A stretch of 60,947 bases of DNA from Holophagaceae bacterium (GTDB lineage: Bacteria; Acidobacteriota; Holophagae; Holophagales; Holophagaceae): contig JAFJUR010000007.1 of assembly GCA_017859995.1 (NCBI GenBank), positions 1-60,947 of the forward strand, read 5' to 3'. Both the position numbers and the translations under genes were made by a program. A model generated the notes under the pieces. That model had not been told where the DNA came from, made no database searches, and saw only the letters and a program-made list of their open reading frames with translations. Positions within the stretch are counted from its first letter, which is position 1. The number at the start of each line of letters is the position of its first letter. Of this stretch, positions 8,056-17,255 are shown piece after piece.

Positions 8056-9252
8056 TCAGTCGACTTTCCGCTTCTCGTAGGCCTTCACCGGATCCAGCGC
8101 CGCGGCGTAGCGGCTGGTCCACAGGCGGTCGAAGATCCGGGCGGCCTGGCCCGCCAGGGGCGAATCGCGGAAGATGAGCTCGATGTTCCGCGACTCGGTG
8201 AAGTAGCCCTCGTCCCAGTTGCTGGTGCCCAAGGCCAGGTGCGTTTCGTCGGCCACCAGATACTTGCTGTGGATGGTGCGGGAGAACGGGATGTGGCCCT
8301 CCTTCGCCTCGGGAATGGCGGCCACCTTCACCTCCAGGTTCGGGATCAGCGTCAGGGCCTTCAGGTGCGGCAGGGCCCGGCCTCCCAGCACCCAGTCGGA
8401 CACGAGAAGCTTCACCTTCACCCCACGCACGGCGGCGGCCCGCAGCGCGTTGTCCAGCACGGGCCAGTAGCGGTCCTGCCCGGCGATGGGCGAATAGGTG
8501 AGCAGCTGCACCCGCACCGAAACCTTCGCCTGGTCCAGCAGATCCACCAGGGCCTCGATGGAGGGCCGGATGTCCTTGGGGGTGAGGAAGGGCGGGCTGG
8601 CCACCAGCTCCACCTTGGACCGGGCAGACATGGGCGGCTGGGCCGGCAGGGTGGGCAGCTTGCGGGTTTCCGCGAAGGCCCAGTCCACCTCGAAGAGCCG
8701 TGAGAGCCGGGACACGATGACGGGCTCCGTGGTGCGCACGCCCAGTTCGTGGATGTGCTCCAGGGCCCGCCAGTCGAAATTCTGGCTGCCGAGGAAGGCC
8801 TCGCGGCCATCCACCACGAAGTACTTGGCGTGGAGGATTCCCTTGGTCACGCCCGCCAGGTCGAAGCTCCGCACCTCGGCGCCAGGGATGCGGCGGATGC
8901 GCGCCACGGTGTCGGGGTCCTGGCCGAGCATCTTGGCGGAGAGCAGGAAGCGCACCTTCACGCCCCGCGCCCCGGCTCTCTCCAGTTCCACCAGCACCGG
9001 CTCCAGGGCGCTGCCCGCCCGGTTCGTGACATAGAATTCGGCGGCTTCCACGCTCGTCTTCGCGCCCCGGATCAGCGCCACCCACACATCCTTGGCGAAG
9101 GGCAGCCCGGGGTCGGCGAGGTCCGTGTCCGCCGGAACCGACTGGACCAGCCTTGTGGTCGGCGGCGTCCCGGGTTCCTGCGCGGCAAGGGGCAGGGCCA
9201 GGCCGGACATCATGTTCAGCGCGAGCAGCAGGGGCAAGAGGCGGTCAGTCAT
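8056..9252 (-). CDS. Exported phospholipase D-like protein (two HKD motifs)
   Basis: Encodes 398 residues from ATG 9252, preceded by AGAGGTGGAG. Residues 1-24 are a signal peptide ending PLAAQEP. Two PLD catalytic motifs follow: H141-x-K143-x4-D148 in LHAKYFVVDGREAFLGSQNF and H328-x-K330-x4-D335 in IHSKYLVADETHLALGTSNW. Both retain the downstream Gly-Ser/Thr-x-Asn. The family hydrolyses or transfers phosphodiesters in lipids (cardiolipin synthase, PLD) or DNA (Nuc-type endonucleases). The signal peptide and absence of membrane helices suggest a periplasmic or secreted enzyme. Which substrate it uses cannot be told from sequence. Confidence 0.87.
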   Translation of the reverse strand: MTDRLLPLLLALNMMSGLALPLAAQEPGTPPTTRLVQSVPADTDLADPGLPFAKDVWVALIRGAKTSVEAAEFYVTNRAGSALEPVLVELERAGARGVKVRFLLSAKMLGQDPDTVARIRRIPGAEVRSFDLAGVTKGILHAKYFVVDGREAFLGSQNFDWRALEHIHELGVRTTEPVIVSRLSRLFEVDWAFAETRKLPTLPAQPPMSARSKVELVASPPFLTPKDIRPSIEALVDLLDQAKVSVRVQLLTYSPIAGQDRYWPVLDNALRAAAVRGVKVKLLVSDWVLGGRALPHLKALTLIPNLEVKVAAIPEAKEGHIPFSRTIHSKYLVADETHLALGTSNWDEGYFTESRNIELIFRDSPLAGQAARIFDRLWTSRYAAALDPVKAYEKRKVD

Positions 9253-9316
9253 GGGACGCTCCACCTCTGAGGATACGCCGTTGACGGGGGAGCTTCGGCC
9301 CTGCTGAGGTGAAGAG

Positions 9317-9874
9317 ATGGAAACCAAGGCGGAGGTCCGCGCCCACCTGAAGGCCCGGCGGGAGGCCCTGCCGGAAGGCGAGCGCGCAGCCTGGTCCAAG
9401 GCCGTCGCGGGCCACCTCGACCGGCTCTGCCGGGACCGGGGCTTCCACCGCATCGGCGCCTTCTGGCCTTTCGGCGCGGAGGTGGATCTTCGCCCCGCCA
9501 TCACCACCCATCCGGACTGGCTCTGGTTCTTCCCCCGGGTGGCGTCCACCCATCCACCCCGCCTGGTGTGGGGCACCGAGCCCCTGGAGCGGGGACCATG
9601 GGGCCTCATGGAACCGAGCCTCGCCCAGCACTTCCTTCCGCCCGTGCAGCTGCTGCTGGTGCCGGGCCTGGCCTTCGACGACGATGGCTACCGCATGGGC
9701 TACGGTCGCGGTTTCTACGATGCGTTGCTGGCGAAACTGCCCGACGAGGTGCTCACCGTCGGCGTGGGATTCGAGGCCCAGATGCGCCTGCCCGTCCCCG
9801 TGGAGCCCCACGACTGGCCCGTGCAGGCCCTGCTGAGCGAGCGGGGCTTTCGCATGCTGACGCCTGATGATTAG
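9317..9874 (+). CDS. 5-formyltetrahydrofolate cyclo-ligase
   Basis: Encodes 185 residues, normal for the family (also called MTHFS, ygfA/fau). It uses ATP to convert 5-formyl-THF to 5,10-methenyl-THF in folate recycling. The N-terminal KAEVRAHLKARREAL, the central IGAFWPFGAEVD and the nucleotide-binding signature GLAFDDDGYRMGYGRGFYD at about 117-135 are diagnostic. GAGGTGAAGAG precedes ATG 9317. The stop overlaps the end of the convergent kinase-like gene by 4 bp. The product supplies the pool that the formiminotransferase-cyclodeaminase encoded at 36.3 kb also feeds. Confidence 0.93.
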   Translation: METKAEVRAHLKARREALPEGERAAWSKAVAGHLDRLCRDRGFHRIGAFWPFGAEVDLRPAITTHPDWLWFFPRVASTHPPRLVWGTEPLERGPWGLMEPSLAQHFLPPVQLLLVPGLAFDDDGYRMGYGRGFYDALLAKLPDEVLTVGVGFEAQMRLPVPVEPHDWPVQALLSERGFRMLTPDD

Positions 9875-11148
9875 CCGAGTTTGAGGATGCTGGAACCGTC
9901 CGCGTAGTCCTCGGTGGGGGTCTCCCGCATTTTCTGCAGCACCTGCACCAGGGCTCGGATGCGGTCCACCATCTCGCCGATCTTGGCGAGCTTGACCTCT
10001 TCGGGGTATTTCCGCTGCAGCATCTCCACCTGCATGGAGATGATGGCCAGGGGATTGTTGATCTCGTGTTTCAGCGTGCCCGCCATCTGCCGGAAGGACT
10101 CCAGGCGCTCGGCGGCCAGGGCGCGCTGCTGCAGCTCCGTGTGGCCCCGCAACACCTGCAGGCGGTGGTGCAGCGCCTCCCAGCGGAAGCCCTCGGCCAG
10201 CCAGTCGGTGGCGCCCGCTTGGATGAGGCGCGGGGTGTCATCCTCCGTGCAGCGCACCACCAGGATGGGCGTGGTGGCGAAGGAAGGATGATGGCGATAG
10301 GCCCGGATGCAGCCTTCCAGATCGTGGGTGCCCTGGGCATCGATGACGAGGAACCGGAACTTGGGGAGGGGCGGCGGCGGCGGCTCGTGCTCCAGGGGGT
10401 GCAGCCAGAGGTTGCCGGCCTCCGCCACGGTCTGGAAGAGTCCCAGCAGGTTCAGCTCTTCGCTCACCAGGCCCAGCAGGGGCCGGGTGGGCTCCTCGGG
10501 CATGGCGTCGGGGCTTTCCGGAAGGAAGAGGTCCAGGGACTGGTCGGCCCATGCCCACCGAACGCCCGAATCCTGCAGCACACCCTGGGTCCAGGGGTCC
10601 GGCACGGGCCCATGAAGGCCAGCGGGCAGACCCAAGCGGAGGATTCGATACCCCCGTTCCTGATCCCAGCGAGCGGTCACCACGGTGCCAGGCGCGAGCT
10701 GCATGAACATGGGTTCGACGAGGCCCGCGAGGGCGGCCAGGAGGGGCCCGCCGGTCATCCATACGGAGGCAGTGGGTGCCTCGGTGGTGGTGAGCTGGGC
10801 CTTCCGCAGCCCCAGCAGGGATTCCCAGCGGTGGACCAGCTCCTCTTGCAGCGCGGCGAGGGCCAGGGGATGCCCGGCCAGGGGCGCATCCTCCAGGGCG
10901 CCGTCCCGGTGGCCTTGATCCATGAGGGTGCTCACGAGGTCGAGCTGGGAGCGGATGGCCTCGCCCATCGTCGCCGGCAGCTCCTCCGCCCAGCTCTGCA
11001 CGCGGCGCAGGGGACCGGCCATGGCGGCGAGCAGCTGCCCGTGGCGTTCAGCCTCCCGCTGGCGCTCGTTGCGCAGGCGCAGGACCTCGCCCTGCTGCTC
11101 CGCCTGCCCCAGGGCCCGGCGGTTCATCATGGCCTGCCGCAGGGCCAT
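9871..11148 (-). CDS. Histidine-kinase-like C-terminal part of a split sensor: pseudo-receiver plus DHp helix, no ATPase at the end
   Basis: Encodes 425 residues if started at ATG 11148 (GGTGGAG lies just upstream). Residues 1-45 are a coiled coil. Residues 50-230 look like a degenerate kinase core. Residues about 240-345 resemble a receiver fold (FRFLVIDAQG, PILVVRCTEDD, LIQAGATDWLAEGF) in which the usual acidic pocket and Asp are not clear. Residues 350-425 hold a strong phospho-acceptor motif, LKHEINNPLAI (His361), but the chain ends about 60 residues later without an ATP-binding domain. The frame overlaps the FHA-GAF gene out of phase, and the junction cuts a GAF domain. The two are probably one broken gene, or an overlapping coupled pair. 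Any signalling role is inferred. Confidence 0.6.
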   Translation of the reverse strand: MALRQAMMNRRALGQAEQQGEVLRLRNERQREAERHGQLLAAMAGPLRRVQSWAEELPATMGEAIRSQLDLVSTLMDQGHRDGALEDAPLAGHPLALAALQEELVHRWESLLGLRKAQLTTTEAPTASVWMTGGPLLAALAGLVEPMFMQLAPGTVVTARWDQERGYRILRLGLPAGLHGPVPDPWTQGVLQDSGVRWAWADQSLDLFLPESPDAMPEEPTRPLLGLVSEELNLLGLFQTVAEAGNLWLHPLEHEPPPPPLPKFRFLVIDAQGTHDLEGCIRAYRHHPSFATTPILVVRCTEDDTPRLIQAGATDWLAEGFRWEALHHRLQVLRGHTELQQRALAAERLESFRQMAGTLKHEINNPLAIISMQVEMLQRKYPEEVKLAKIGEMVDRIRALVQVLQKMRETPTEDYADGSSILKLG

Positions 11149-11833
11149 GCAGCTCCACCAGGCTCATGCCCCCGAAGCGGGGATCCGCCAGGGGCCGGTT
11201 GGACAGCACCGCGGTGCGCTCGCTCGAGACATAGTCGAGCACCGATCGCGAAAGCCCGATGCCCTCCTGCACATCGCCCACCCGGTGCGCGGTGCGCCAG
11301 CCCATCTCCCCCTGGCGCATGGCCAGGAAGCCCCGGTCGCCGCCCAGCAGGTGGAGGGATTCCTCCAGCAGGCCCTTCACCATGGCGTCCGCGTCGGCCT
11401 GCCGGAGCAGCTTCTCGGTGGATCGCTGGAGCAGCTCGATGCCGCGCACCAGCACCAGGGCCTGGGCCGGTTCGGGACGGACCTCCTGGAACAGGTCCCC
11501 CACCCGCTCGGCGAAGGTGGTGCCGTCCAGGCCCGGGAACCCTTCCGTGAAGGTCAGCCGCCAGTCGCCCAGCTGCAGCTGGTCGCCGTCCTCCAGGGCC
11601 CGCCCCTGGGGCTGGTCGAGGGGCTGGCCATTCACCAGCGTGCCATTGGCGGAATCCAGATCCCGGATCCACCAGATGCCTCCGACCCGGTCGATGGACG
11701 CGTGGATGCGCGAGACCGAGGCCAGCCCGGGCTGGGCCACGGCGCAGGCGACCGGATCACGGCCCACCTGGCACGCCCCGTGGATGGCGTGCCGCATCAG
11801 CTGGGTCCCCTCCGTCCAGGACAGGTAAGGCAT
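11048..11833 (-). CDS. FHA-GAF domain protein, truncated by a frame break
   Basis: Starts at ATG 11833 behind GGTGGAGG. Residues 1-85 are a forkhead-associated domain with the phosphothreonine-binding pattern GRD, SRIHASI and DLDSANGTLVNGQPL. Residues about 95-228 begin a GAF domain (ADAMVKGLLEESLHLLGGDRGFL, AVLSNRPLADPRFGG). Recognisable sequence ends at SLVELH, about position 11150. After that the frame runs 100 bp through Pro/Gly/Ala-rich out-of-frame sequence to a stop at 11048, while kinase-like sequence resumes in another frame from 11148. The second half of the GAF fold appears in neither frame. FHA-GAF architecture is common in phospho-signalling sensors. The present product is probably non-native beyond residue 228. 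Confidence 0.6.
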   Translation of the reverse strand: MPYLSWTEGTQLMRHAIHGACQVGRDPVACAVAQPGLASVSRIHASIDRVGGIWWIRDLDSANGTLVNGQPLDQPQGRALEDGDQLQLGDWRLTFTEGFPGLDGTTFAERVGDLFQEVRPEPAQALVLVRGIELLQRSTEKLLRQADADAMVKGLLEESLHLLGGDRGFLAMRQGEMGWRTAHRVGDVQEGIGLSRSVLDYVSSERTAVLSNRPLADPRFGGMSLVELHGPAAGHDEPPGPGAGGAAGRGPAPAQRAPAGG

Positions 11834-11878
11834 CGAACCTCCACCCCACCCTTTCGGTGCCCGGCGGCGGATCCTGAA

Positions 11879-12178
11879 TTAAGCGGGCAAAGGAAACCGC
11901 GTGTCGTGGGTGCGGCTGGGCCGGAAGAAGAGCATGGTGTGGCCGATGGTCCAGACGTGCTCGAGCCCCGGCACCGCGGCGCAGAGGGCCTTGGCGGCCG
12001 TAGCTTCGTCCTCGAAGCTGTTGGGGTTGATCTTCACCTTCACGAGCTCGAGGCTGTCCACCATCACATCGAGTTCCCTGGCCTGGGCGGGGGTCACGCC
12101 GCCCTTCCCCACATGCATGACGGGCTTGAGCTTGTGGGCCTGGGCCTTGAGGGACTGTCGCTGTTTCGAGGTGAGCAT
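11879..12178 (-). CDS. yhbY: YhbY-family RNA-binding protein (CRM domain)
   Basis: Encodes 99 residues, almost entirely one CRM domain. It opens LTSKQRQSLKAQAHKLKPV, has the GxxG RNA-binding loop in VGKGGVT, then LVKVKIN and a closing beta strand HTMLFFRP. E. coli YhbY binds pre-50S ribosomal particles and helps ribosome assembly. The protein is cytoplasmic. It lies 45 bp downstream of the FHA gene's start on the other side of a short gap. The next gene, the M64 peptidase, is divergent. Confidence 0.92.
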   Translation of the reverse strand: MLTSKQRQSLKAQAHKLKPVMHVGKGGVTPAQARELDVMVDSLELVKVKINPNSFEDEATAAKALCAAVPGLEHVWTIGHTMLFFRPSRTHDTRFPLPA

Positions 12179-12222
12179 CGGATCTCCGGGGTTCCAGTCT
12201 ATCTTGGTTGGCGAGGTGCCCC

Positions 12223-13617
12223 ATGCCCTGCCCGACCCTCCGCCCCCTGCTGCTCGCCCTGGCCACCCTGGCCTGCCTGGCCGCCCCGCCCCGGACCCTC
12301 CGGGTGGACTACGGCCACACCGGGGATGCCGCCGTGGAACGTTTCGGGGTGGATCGCGTGGTGCTGGAGCCCCTGCCCTGGCCCGGCGACCCCGCCAAGG
12401 CCGTGGACACCAGCAACCTCGGGAAGTACTGCTTCGAGGTGGCCGACAAGGCGACCGGGAAGGTGCTCTATTCCCGGGGTTTCGCCAGCATTTTCGGCGA
12501 GTGGGAGACCACCGACGAGGCCAAGGCCCTGAGCCGGACTTTCGGCGAATCCCTGCGGTTCCCCCAGCCCGAGGCGCCGGTGCGCATCCAGGTGAAGAAG
12601 CGCGATGAACGCAACGCCTTCAAGACCCTCTGGACCTTCGATCTGGATCCCAAGGACCCCCTCATCGAGCGGGCCCCGGCCCCCGAGGCGGGTGCGCTCA
12701 TCGCCCTCCAGCAGAGCGGTGATCCGGCGGACAAGGTGGACTTCCTCATCCTGGGTGACGGCTACTCGGTGGCCGAGCGCGGGAAGTTCGAGCAGCAGGC
12801 CCGCAAGGTGATGGAGCTGCTCTTCCAGCAGACGCCCTTCAAGGAACACCGCAAGGATTTCAACGTTTGGGCCCTCTGCCCCGCCTCGAAGGAAAGCGGC
12901 ATCTCGCGCCCCTCCACCGGCGTCCACAAGCGCACGCCCCTGGGCACCACGTACGACGCCTTCGGCAGCGAGCGCTACGTGCTCACCTTCGACAACCGCG
13001 CCTGGCGCGACATCGCCGCGCAGGCCCCCTACGAGTTCGTGGAAATTCTCGTGAACGCTGAGACCTACGGCGGCGGCGGCATCCATAACCTCTACAGCAC
13101 GGCCTCGGCGGGCAACAGCACCATCGGCTACCTCTTCGTCCACGAGTTCGGCCACCACTTCGCGGGCCTGGCCGACGAGTACTACACCTCCGATGTGGCC
13201 GTCACCAACAGCCCCTCCCGGCCCGAGCCCTGGGAACCCAACGCCACGGCCGATCCCAAGCATCCCAAGTGGGCCTCCATGCTGAGCCCCGGCGTGCCCC
13301 TGCCCACGCCCTGGAAGAAGGATGAATTCGAGGCCCACAGCCACGCCTACCAGAAGGAGCGCCGCGCCATCCGCGCCGCCAACAAGCCCGAGTCAGAGAT
13401 GGACGCGCTGTTCGCCCGGGAGAAGGTCTTCGAAACGAAGCTGCTGGGCACCGATGCCCACAGCGGGAAGGTGGGCGCCTTCGAGGGCGCCAACTACGAG
13501 GCCAAGGGCTACTTCCGCAGCCAGGAGGACTGCCTGATGTTCACCCGGGACGACGTGGGCTTCTGCGCCGCCTGCCGGGCCGCCATCGAGCGGGTGATCC
13601 GGCAGTACGCCAAGTAG
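12223..13617 (+). CDS. Exported M64-family zinc metallopeptidase (IgA-peptidase-like)
   Basis: Encodes 464 residues from ATG 12223, chosen over an in-frame TTG at 12208 because GAGG lies at 12213-12216. Residues 1-21 are a signal peptide. An N-terminal beta domain (about 25-145) precedes the catalytic domain, which starts with the M64 pattern DFLILGDGYS. It carries the zinc site H307-E308-x2-H311 in FVHEFGHHFAGLADEY, with Asp318 as likely third ligand. Four cysteines lie near the C-terminus (DCLMF, FCAACRA). M64 enzymes include the Clostridium ramosum IgA protease, but most environmental members have unknown substrates. A secreted protease for protein feeding is a reasonable reading. Confidence 0.88.
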   Translation: MPCPTLRPLLLALATLACLAAPPRTLRVDYGHTGDAAVERFGVDRVVLEPLPWPGDPAKAVDTSNLGKYCFEVADKATGKVLYSRGFASIFGEWETTDEAKALSRTFGESLRFPQPEAPVRIQVKKRDERNAFKTLWTFDLDPKDPLIERAPAPEAGALIALQQSGDPADKVDFLILGDGYSVAERGKFEQQARKVMELLFQQTPFKEHRKDFNVWALCPASKESGISRPSTGVHKRTPLGTTYDAFGSERYVLTFDNRAWRDIAAQAPYEFVEILVNAETYGGGGIHNLYSTASAGNSTIGYLFVHEFGHHFAGLADEYYTSDVAVTNSPSRPEPWEPNATADPKHPKWASMLSPGVPLPTPWKKDEFEAHSHAYQKERRAIRAANKPESEMDALFAREKVFETKLLGTDAHSGKVGAFEGANYEAKGYFRSQEDCLMFTRDDVGFCAACRAAIERVIRQYAK

Positions 13618-13624
13618 GGCAGGT

Positions 13625-13990
13625 TCAGCCAGGCCCCAGCAGGCGCCGGAAGAGGCGGCCCAGCAGGGCTGCGGCGAAGGCCAGCCCGAGACCGAACATC
13701 CCCGCGATCACCACCTCGAAGGGCCAGAGGTTGTGGGAGGTGGGATCCTTCATCGTGTCCACCAGGACGCGCACCATCACGGCAGCCGGCACCGCGGCGC
13801 CCGCGGCGAGGGTGCCCCGGCCCAGCCCCAGGGGCGTCCACCCGGCGGCCCAGGCCGCGATGAGGACGAAGGCCAGGCAGCCCAGGATCGCCAGCGGATG
13901 GGACAGGCTGAAGCGGTTGTAGGGAGCCGTCCACCAGGGCAGGCCCGCCGCCAGGAAGGCGGCGCCGGAACAGGTCAGCCAGAGCTTCAT
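13625..13990 (-). CDS. Small integral membrane protein of unknown function
   Basis: Encodes 121 residues with about four predicted transmembrane helices: roughly 5-20, 32-52, 58-75 and 88-110, the last followed by LLGRLFRRLLG. GGAGG precedes ATG 13990. The conserved-looking interhelix stretch TMKDPTSHNLWPFE suggests a defined family, but I do not recognise it. It converges with the M64 gene 7 bp away. It lies 75 bp downstream of the PD40 propeller gene on the same strand and could be cotranscribed with it. Confidence 0.7.
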   Translation of the reverse strand: MKLWLTCSGAAFLAAGLPWWTAPYNRFSLSHPLAILGCLAFVLIAAWAAGWTPLGLGRGTLAAGAAVPAAVMVRVLVDTMKDPTSHNLWPFEVVIAGMFGLGLAFAAALLGRLFRRLLGPG

Positions 13991-14065
13991 GGGGCCTCCA
14001 TCGCATCGGCGGATGCCTCATTCCGCCATGATTCCGGGCGCCGGGACAAGCCTTGCGGCGAAGGA

Positions 14066-15061
14066 CTAGCGAGGGGCAGCCAGAGCCTTGGCCCGGAGGT
14101 CCCACAGAAACTGTGCGTCCACCCACCAGAGCGTCGTATTCCCGTTGCCGGGCAGGGTCCGCTCGGCCAGGAGGTCGGCCCAGCGGAGGGGCTTCCCCTC
14201 CAGCCGAGGGAGGGTCCGGTTGCTGCCGAAGAAGGCCACCTTGCCGTCCGGGCTGAGGTTGATGGAAAACTCGTCCCGGGCCGCGCTGTTCACGGTGGGG
14301 CCCAGATGGACGGGCTCGGTCCAGGAGCCGTCCTCGCGGCGGAAGTAGGCGTAGTAGTCCGCCCCGCCCAGGGAATCCGGCCGGCCCGCCATGGGCACGA
14401 GAACGAAACGCCCCTCGGGGTCCACCCGGGGGTTGGCCTGGTTGGCGCTCCGGTTGAAGGGGTCGGGGAGTTTCTCCGCCGGGCTCCAGGCGCCATCCTT
14501 CCACGTCGAGCGCATCACCCAGCCGCCCTGCCCCTCCTCCCGCAGGAAATGCAGCGCGCCGTCCCGGGTGACGGAAGGGTAGAAGGCATTGACGGTGCCG
14601 TTGACAGCCTCAGGCAGCCGCCGGGCCTCGCCCCAGCCGGCCCCCTCCCGCGCCATCATCCAGATGCCGAAACGGCCGGGTTCGGTCGCGCTGGGATCCG
14701 CGGGACGATCCGACACGAAGAAGAAGCGCCGGCCATCGGGACTGATGCAGGGTTCGAGGCACCGCCACCTCGGATCTCTCGAGAAGGAGGCCACTTCAGG
14801 GGCCGTCCAGCGGCCCGCCACCTGACGCGTCTCCAGGATCACCGCCTTGCCGAAGCCCGGGAGGAAGACGCCCACATAGATCTCGGCGCCGTCGGGCATC
14901 AGCGCGATGTCGCGGGTGGCCAGGCCGGAGTTCAGGCTGCCTGGCGCGAAGGGCACCGCCTCCCGCCCTGGCAGCGGCTGGCCGAAGTAGGGCGCGGTCT
15001 GGGCGGCCACCGGAAAAGCGGTCAGCAGGCTGGCCAGGGCGAAGATCCGTCGAGCACGCAT
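14066..15061 (-). CDS. Exported PD40/TolB-like beta-propeller protein
   Basis: Encodes 331 residues from ATG 15061 (GGGAGG upstream). A signal peptide (LASLLTAFPVAAQT) precedes WD40-like PD40 repeats with the usual SPDG element: LMPDGAEIYVG, ISPDGRRFFFVSDRP, DPEGRFVLVPM and LSPDGKVAFFGSN. Each is preceded by a Trp-containing strand (GGWVMRSTWKDGAWS). Such propellers are periplasmic or outer-membrane-associated binding modules, as in TolB and OmpA-linked PD40 proteins. No OmpA or peptidase domain is fused here, so the partner is unknown. Confidence 0.8.
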   Translation of the reverse strand: MRARRIFALASLLTAFPVAAQTAPYFGQPLPGREAVPFAPGSLNSGLATRDIALMPDGAEIYVGVFLPGFGKAVILETRQVAGRWTAPEVASFSRDPRWRCLEPCISPDGRRFFFVSDRPADPSATEPGRFGIWMMAREGAGWGEARRLPEAVNGTVNAFYPSVTRDGALHFLREEGQGGWVMRSTWKDGAWSPAEKLPDPFNRSANQANPRVDPEGRFVLVPMAGRPDSLGGADYYAYFRREDGSWTEPVHLGPTVNSAARDEFSINLSPDGKVAFFGSNRTLPRLEGKPLRWADLLAERTLPGNGNTTLWWVDAQFLWDLRAKALAAPR

Positions 15062-15146
15062 GGAACCTCCCGGAGTGCCCCATGGTGACACCCTCCCACC
15101 AGCGGTTGGGATACCTCGGAGCCAGCCGTGAACGTCCCGGGGCGAG

Positions 15147-17189
15147 CTACTGGGCGGGCCCCGTGGCGGGCACGCCGGCGGTCACGTCCAGCAGCCGCTC
15201 CCGGCGGGCATGGTTGATCCGGTCGCGGATTTCCGCCGCCTCCTCGAACTTCATGTGGGAGGCCAGCTCCTTCATGCGCTTTTCCAGCTTCGCCACTTCG
15301 CGCTCGAAGTGCTTCTCCTCGAGGTAGAGCAGCGGCTCCTCAGCGGCCCGCTCCTCCTTGGTGACGTTGATGAATTCCCGGGCCAGGGCCTCGCCCATGA
15401 CGTCATCCAGGTTGCGCTTCACGGTCTCGGGGGTGATGCCGTGCGCGGCGTTGTGGGCGAGCTGCTTCTGCCTGCGGCGCTCCGTCTCGCCGATGGCCTG
15501 CTTCATGGAACCGGTCATCACGTCCGCGTAGAGGATGGCCTTGCCGCTCACGTGGCGGGCCGCGCGGCCGATGGTCTGGATGAGGCTGCGGGTGTTGCGG
15601 AGGAAGCCCTCCTTGTCCGCGTCCAGGATGGCCACCAGGCTCACTTCCGGCAGGTCCAGGCCCTCCCGCAGCAGGTTGATGCCCACGAGCACATCGAACA
15701 CACCACGGCGCAGGTTCTTCAGCAGCTCCACCCGCTCAAGCGTGTCGATCTCGCTGTGCAGGTACTCGGCCTTGATGCCCAGCTCCTGGTAGTAGGCCGT
15801 GAGCTGCTCCGCCAGCTTCTTGGTGAGCACGGTGACCAGCACCCGCTCGTCCCGCGCCACCACCTTGCGGATCTCCTCCAGCAGATCGTCCACCTGGGTG
15901 CCCACGGGGCGCACTTCCACAAGGGGATCCACCAGACCCGTGGGCCGCACCACCTGCTCCACGAAGGCGCCGCCGCACTGCTGCAGCTCGTAGTCGCCGG
16001 GGGTGGCGGAGACGTAGACCACCTGTTTCACGCGGCTCTCGAATTCCTCGAACTTGAGGGGCCGGTTGTCCAGCGCCGACGGCAGGCGGAAGCCGTAGTC
16101 CACCAGGGTGGTCTTCCGCGAGCGGTCGCCGTTGTACATGCCGTGCAGCTGGCCCGTGGCCACGTGGCTCTCGTCCATGAAGACGACGAAGTCCTCGGGG
16201 AAGTAGTCCAGCAACGTGTGGGGCGGCTGGCCGGGCTGGCGGCCATCCAGAAAGCGGCTGTAGTTCTCGATGCCGCTGCAGTGGCCCATCTCCTTCATCA
16301 TCTCCACGTCGTAGATGACGCGCTGATGCAGGCGCTGCAGCTCGACGATCTTTCCATCGGCGCGGAACACGTTCTCCCGGGCCTCCAGCTCCGACTTGAT
16401 GTCGTGGATGGCGGTCTTCAGCTTGTCCTCGGGCGTCACGTAGTGGGTCTTGGGCCAGATGGTGAGCTCGTCCAGCTTCTCGATCACCACGCCCCGCAGC
16501 GGATCCACCTTCGACAGCCGCTCCACCTCGTCGCCCCAGAGCTCGATGCGGTAGGCCACATCCTCGTAGGCCGGATAGACCTCCACCACATCGCCGCGGA
16601 CCCGGAAGATGCCCGGCTCGAAGCTCAGGTGGTTGCGCTGGTACTGGATGGCCACCAGGTCGCGCAGCAGCATGGCGCGGTCGATGGTCTGACCGGTCTT
16701 CAGGGTCACGGACAGGTTCAGGTACGAGCTGGGATCGCCCAGGCCGTAGATGCAGCTGACGGAAGCCACCACGATGGTGTCGCGCCGCTCCAGCAGGCAG
16801 CGGGTGGCGCTGAGGCGCAGCTTCTCCAGCTCCTCGTTGATCTTCGCGTCCTTGTCGATGAACAGGTCCCGCTCGGGCACGTAGGCCTCGGGCTGGTAGT
16901 AGTCGTAGTAGCTGACGAAGTACTCGACCGCGTTCTCCGGAAAGAACTGCTTGAACTCGCTGAAGAGCTGGGCCGCCAGGGTCTTGTTGGGGGCGAAGAT
17001 GAGCGCCGGGCGGCCCGCCCGGGCGATGGTGCTGGCCATGGTGTAGGTCTTGCCCGATCCGGTCACCCCCAGCAGGGTCTGGCAGCGGTCGCCCCGCTGC
17101 AGTCCCTCCACCAGCTGGGCAATGGCCTCGGGCTGGTCCCCGGCGGGAGAGTACGGCGCGTGGAGCTTGAACGGAATCGCTTTGGCCAT
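15147..17189 (-). CDS. uvrB: Excinuclease ABC subunit B
   Basis: Encodes 680 residues, the normal length. UvrB is the damage-verifying helicase of nucleotide excision repair. It receives DNA from UvrA and recruits UvrC. The start [16 protein letters not shown], the Walker [13 protein letters not shown], the beta-hairpin region [20 protein letters not shown], the DEAD-like MDESH and the helicase motif QTIGRAARH are all present. The C-terminal UVR domain that binds UvrC ([21 protein letters not shown]) closes the chain. I place the start at ATG 17189, where UvrB homology begins, although no strong Shine-Dalgarno is visible. uvrA and uvrC are not in the window. Confidence 0.97.
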   Translation of the reverse strand: MAKAIPFKLHAPYSPAGDQPEAIAQLVEGLQRGDRCQTLLGVTGSGKTYTMASTIARAGRPALIFAPNKTLAAQLFSEFKQFFPENAVEYFVSYYDYYQPEAYVPERDLFIDKDAKINEELEKLRLSATRCLLERRDTIVVASVSCIYGLGDPSSYLNLSVTLKTGQTIDRAMLLRDLVAIQYQRNHLSFEPGIFRVRGDVVEVYPAYEDVAYRIELWGDEVERLSKVDPLRGVVIEKLDELTIWPKTHYVTPEDKLKTAIHDIKSELEARENVFRADGKIVELQRLHQRVIYDVEMMKEMGHCSGIENYSRFLDGRQPGQPPHTLLDYFPEDFVVFMDESHVATGQLHGMYNGDRSRKTTLVDYGFRLPSALDNRPLKFEEFESRVKQVVYVSATPGDYELQQCGGAFVEQVVRPTGLVDPLVEVRPVGTQVDDLLEEIRKVVARDERVLVTVLTKKLAEQLTAYYQELGIKAEYLHSEIDTLERVELLKNLRRGVFDVLVGINLLREGLDLPEVSLVAILDADKEGFLRNTRSLIQTIGRAARHVSGKAILYADVMTGSMKQAIGETERRRQKQLAHNAAHGITPETVKRNLDDVMGEALAREFINVTKEERAAEEPLLYLEEKHFEREVAKLEKRMKELASHMKFEEAAEIRDRINHARRERLLDVTAGVPATGPAQ

Positions 17190-17255
17190 GGGAAACCAGA
17201 AAACCACCAAGCGGCGAGTACGGGAAGGGTTCTTTTCGCCTTTCCTTCGCGTCGC

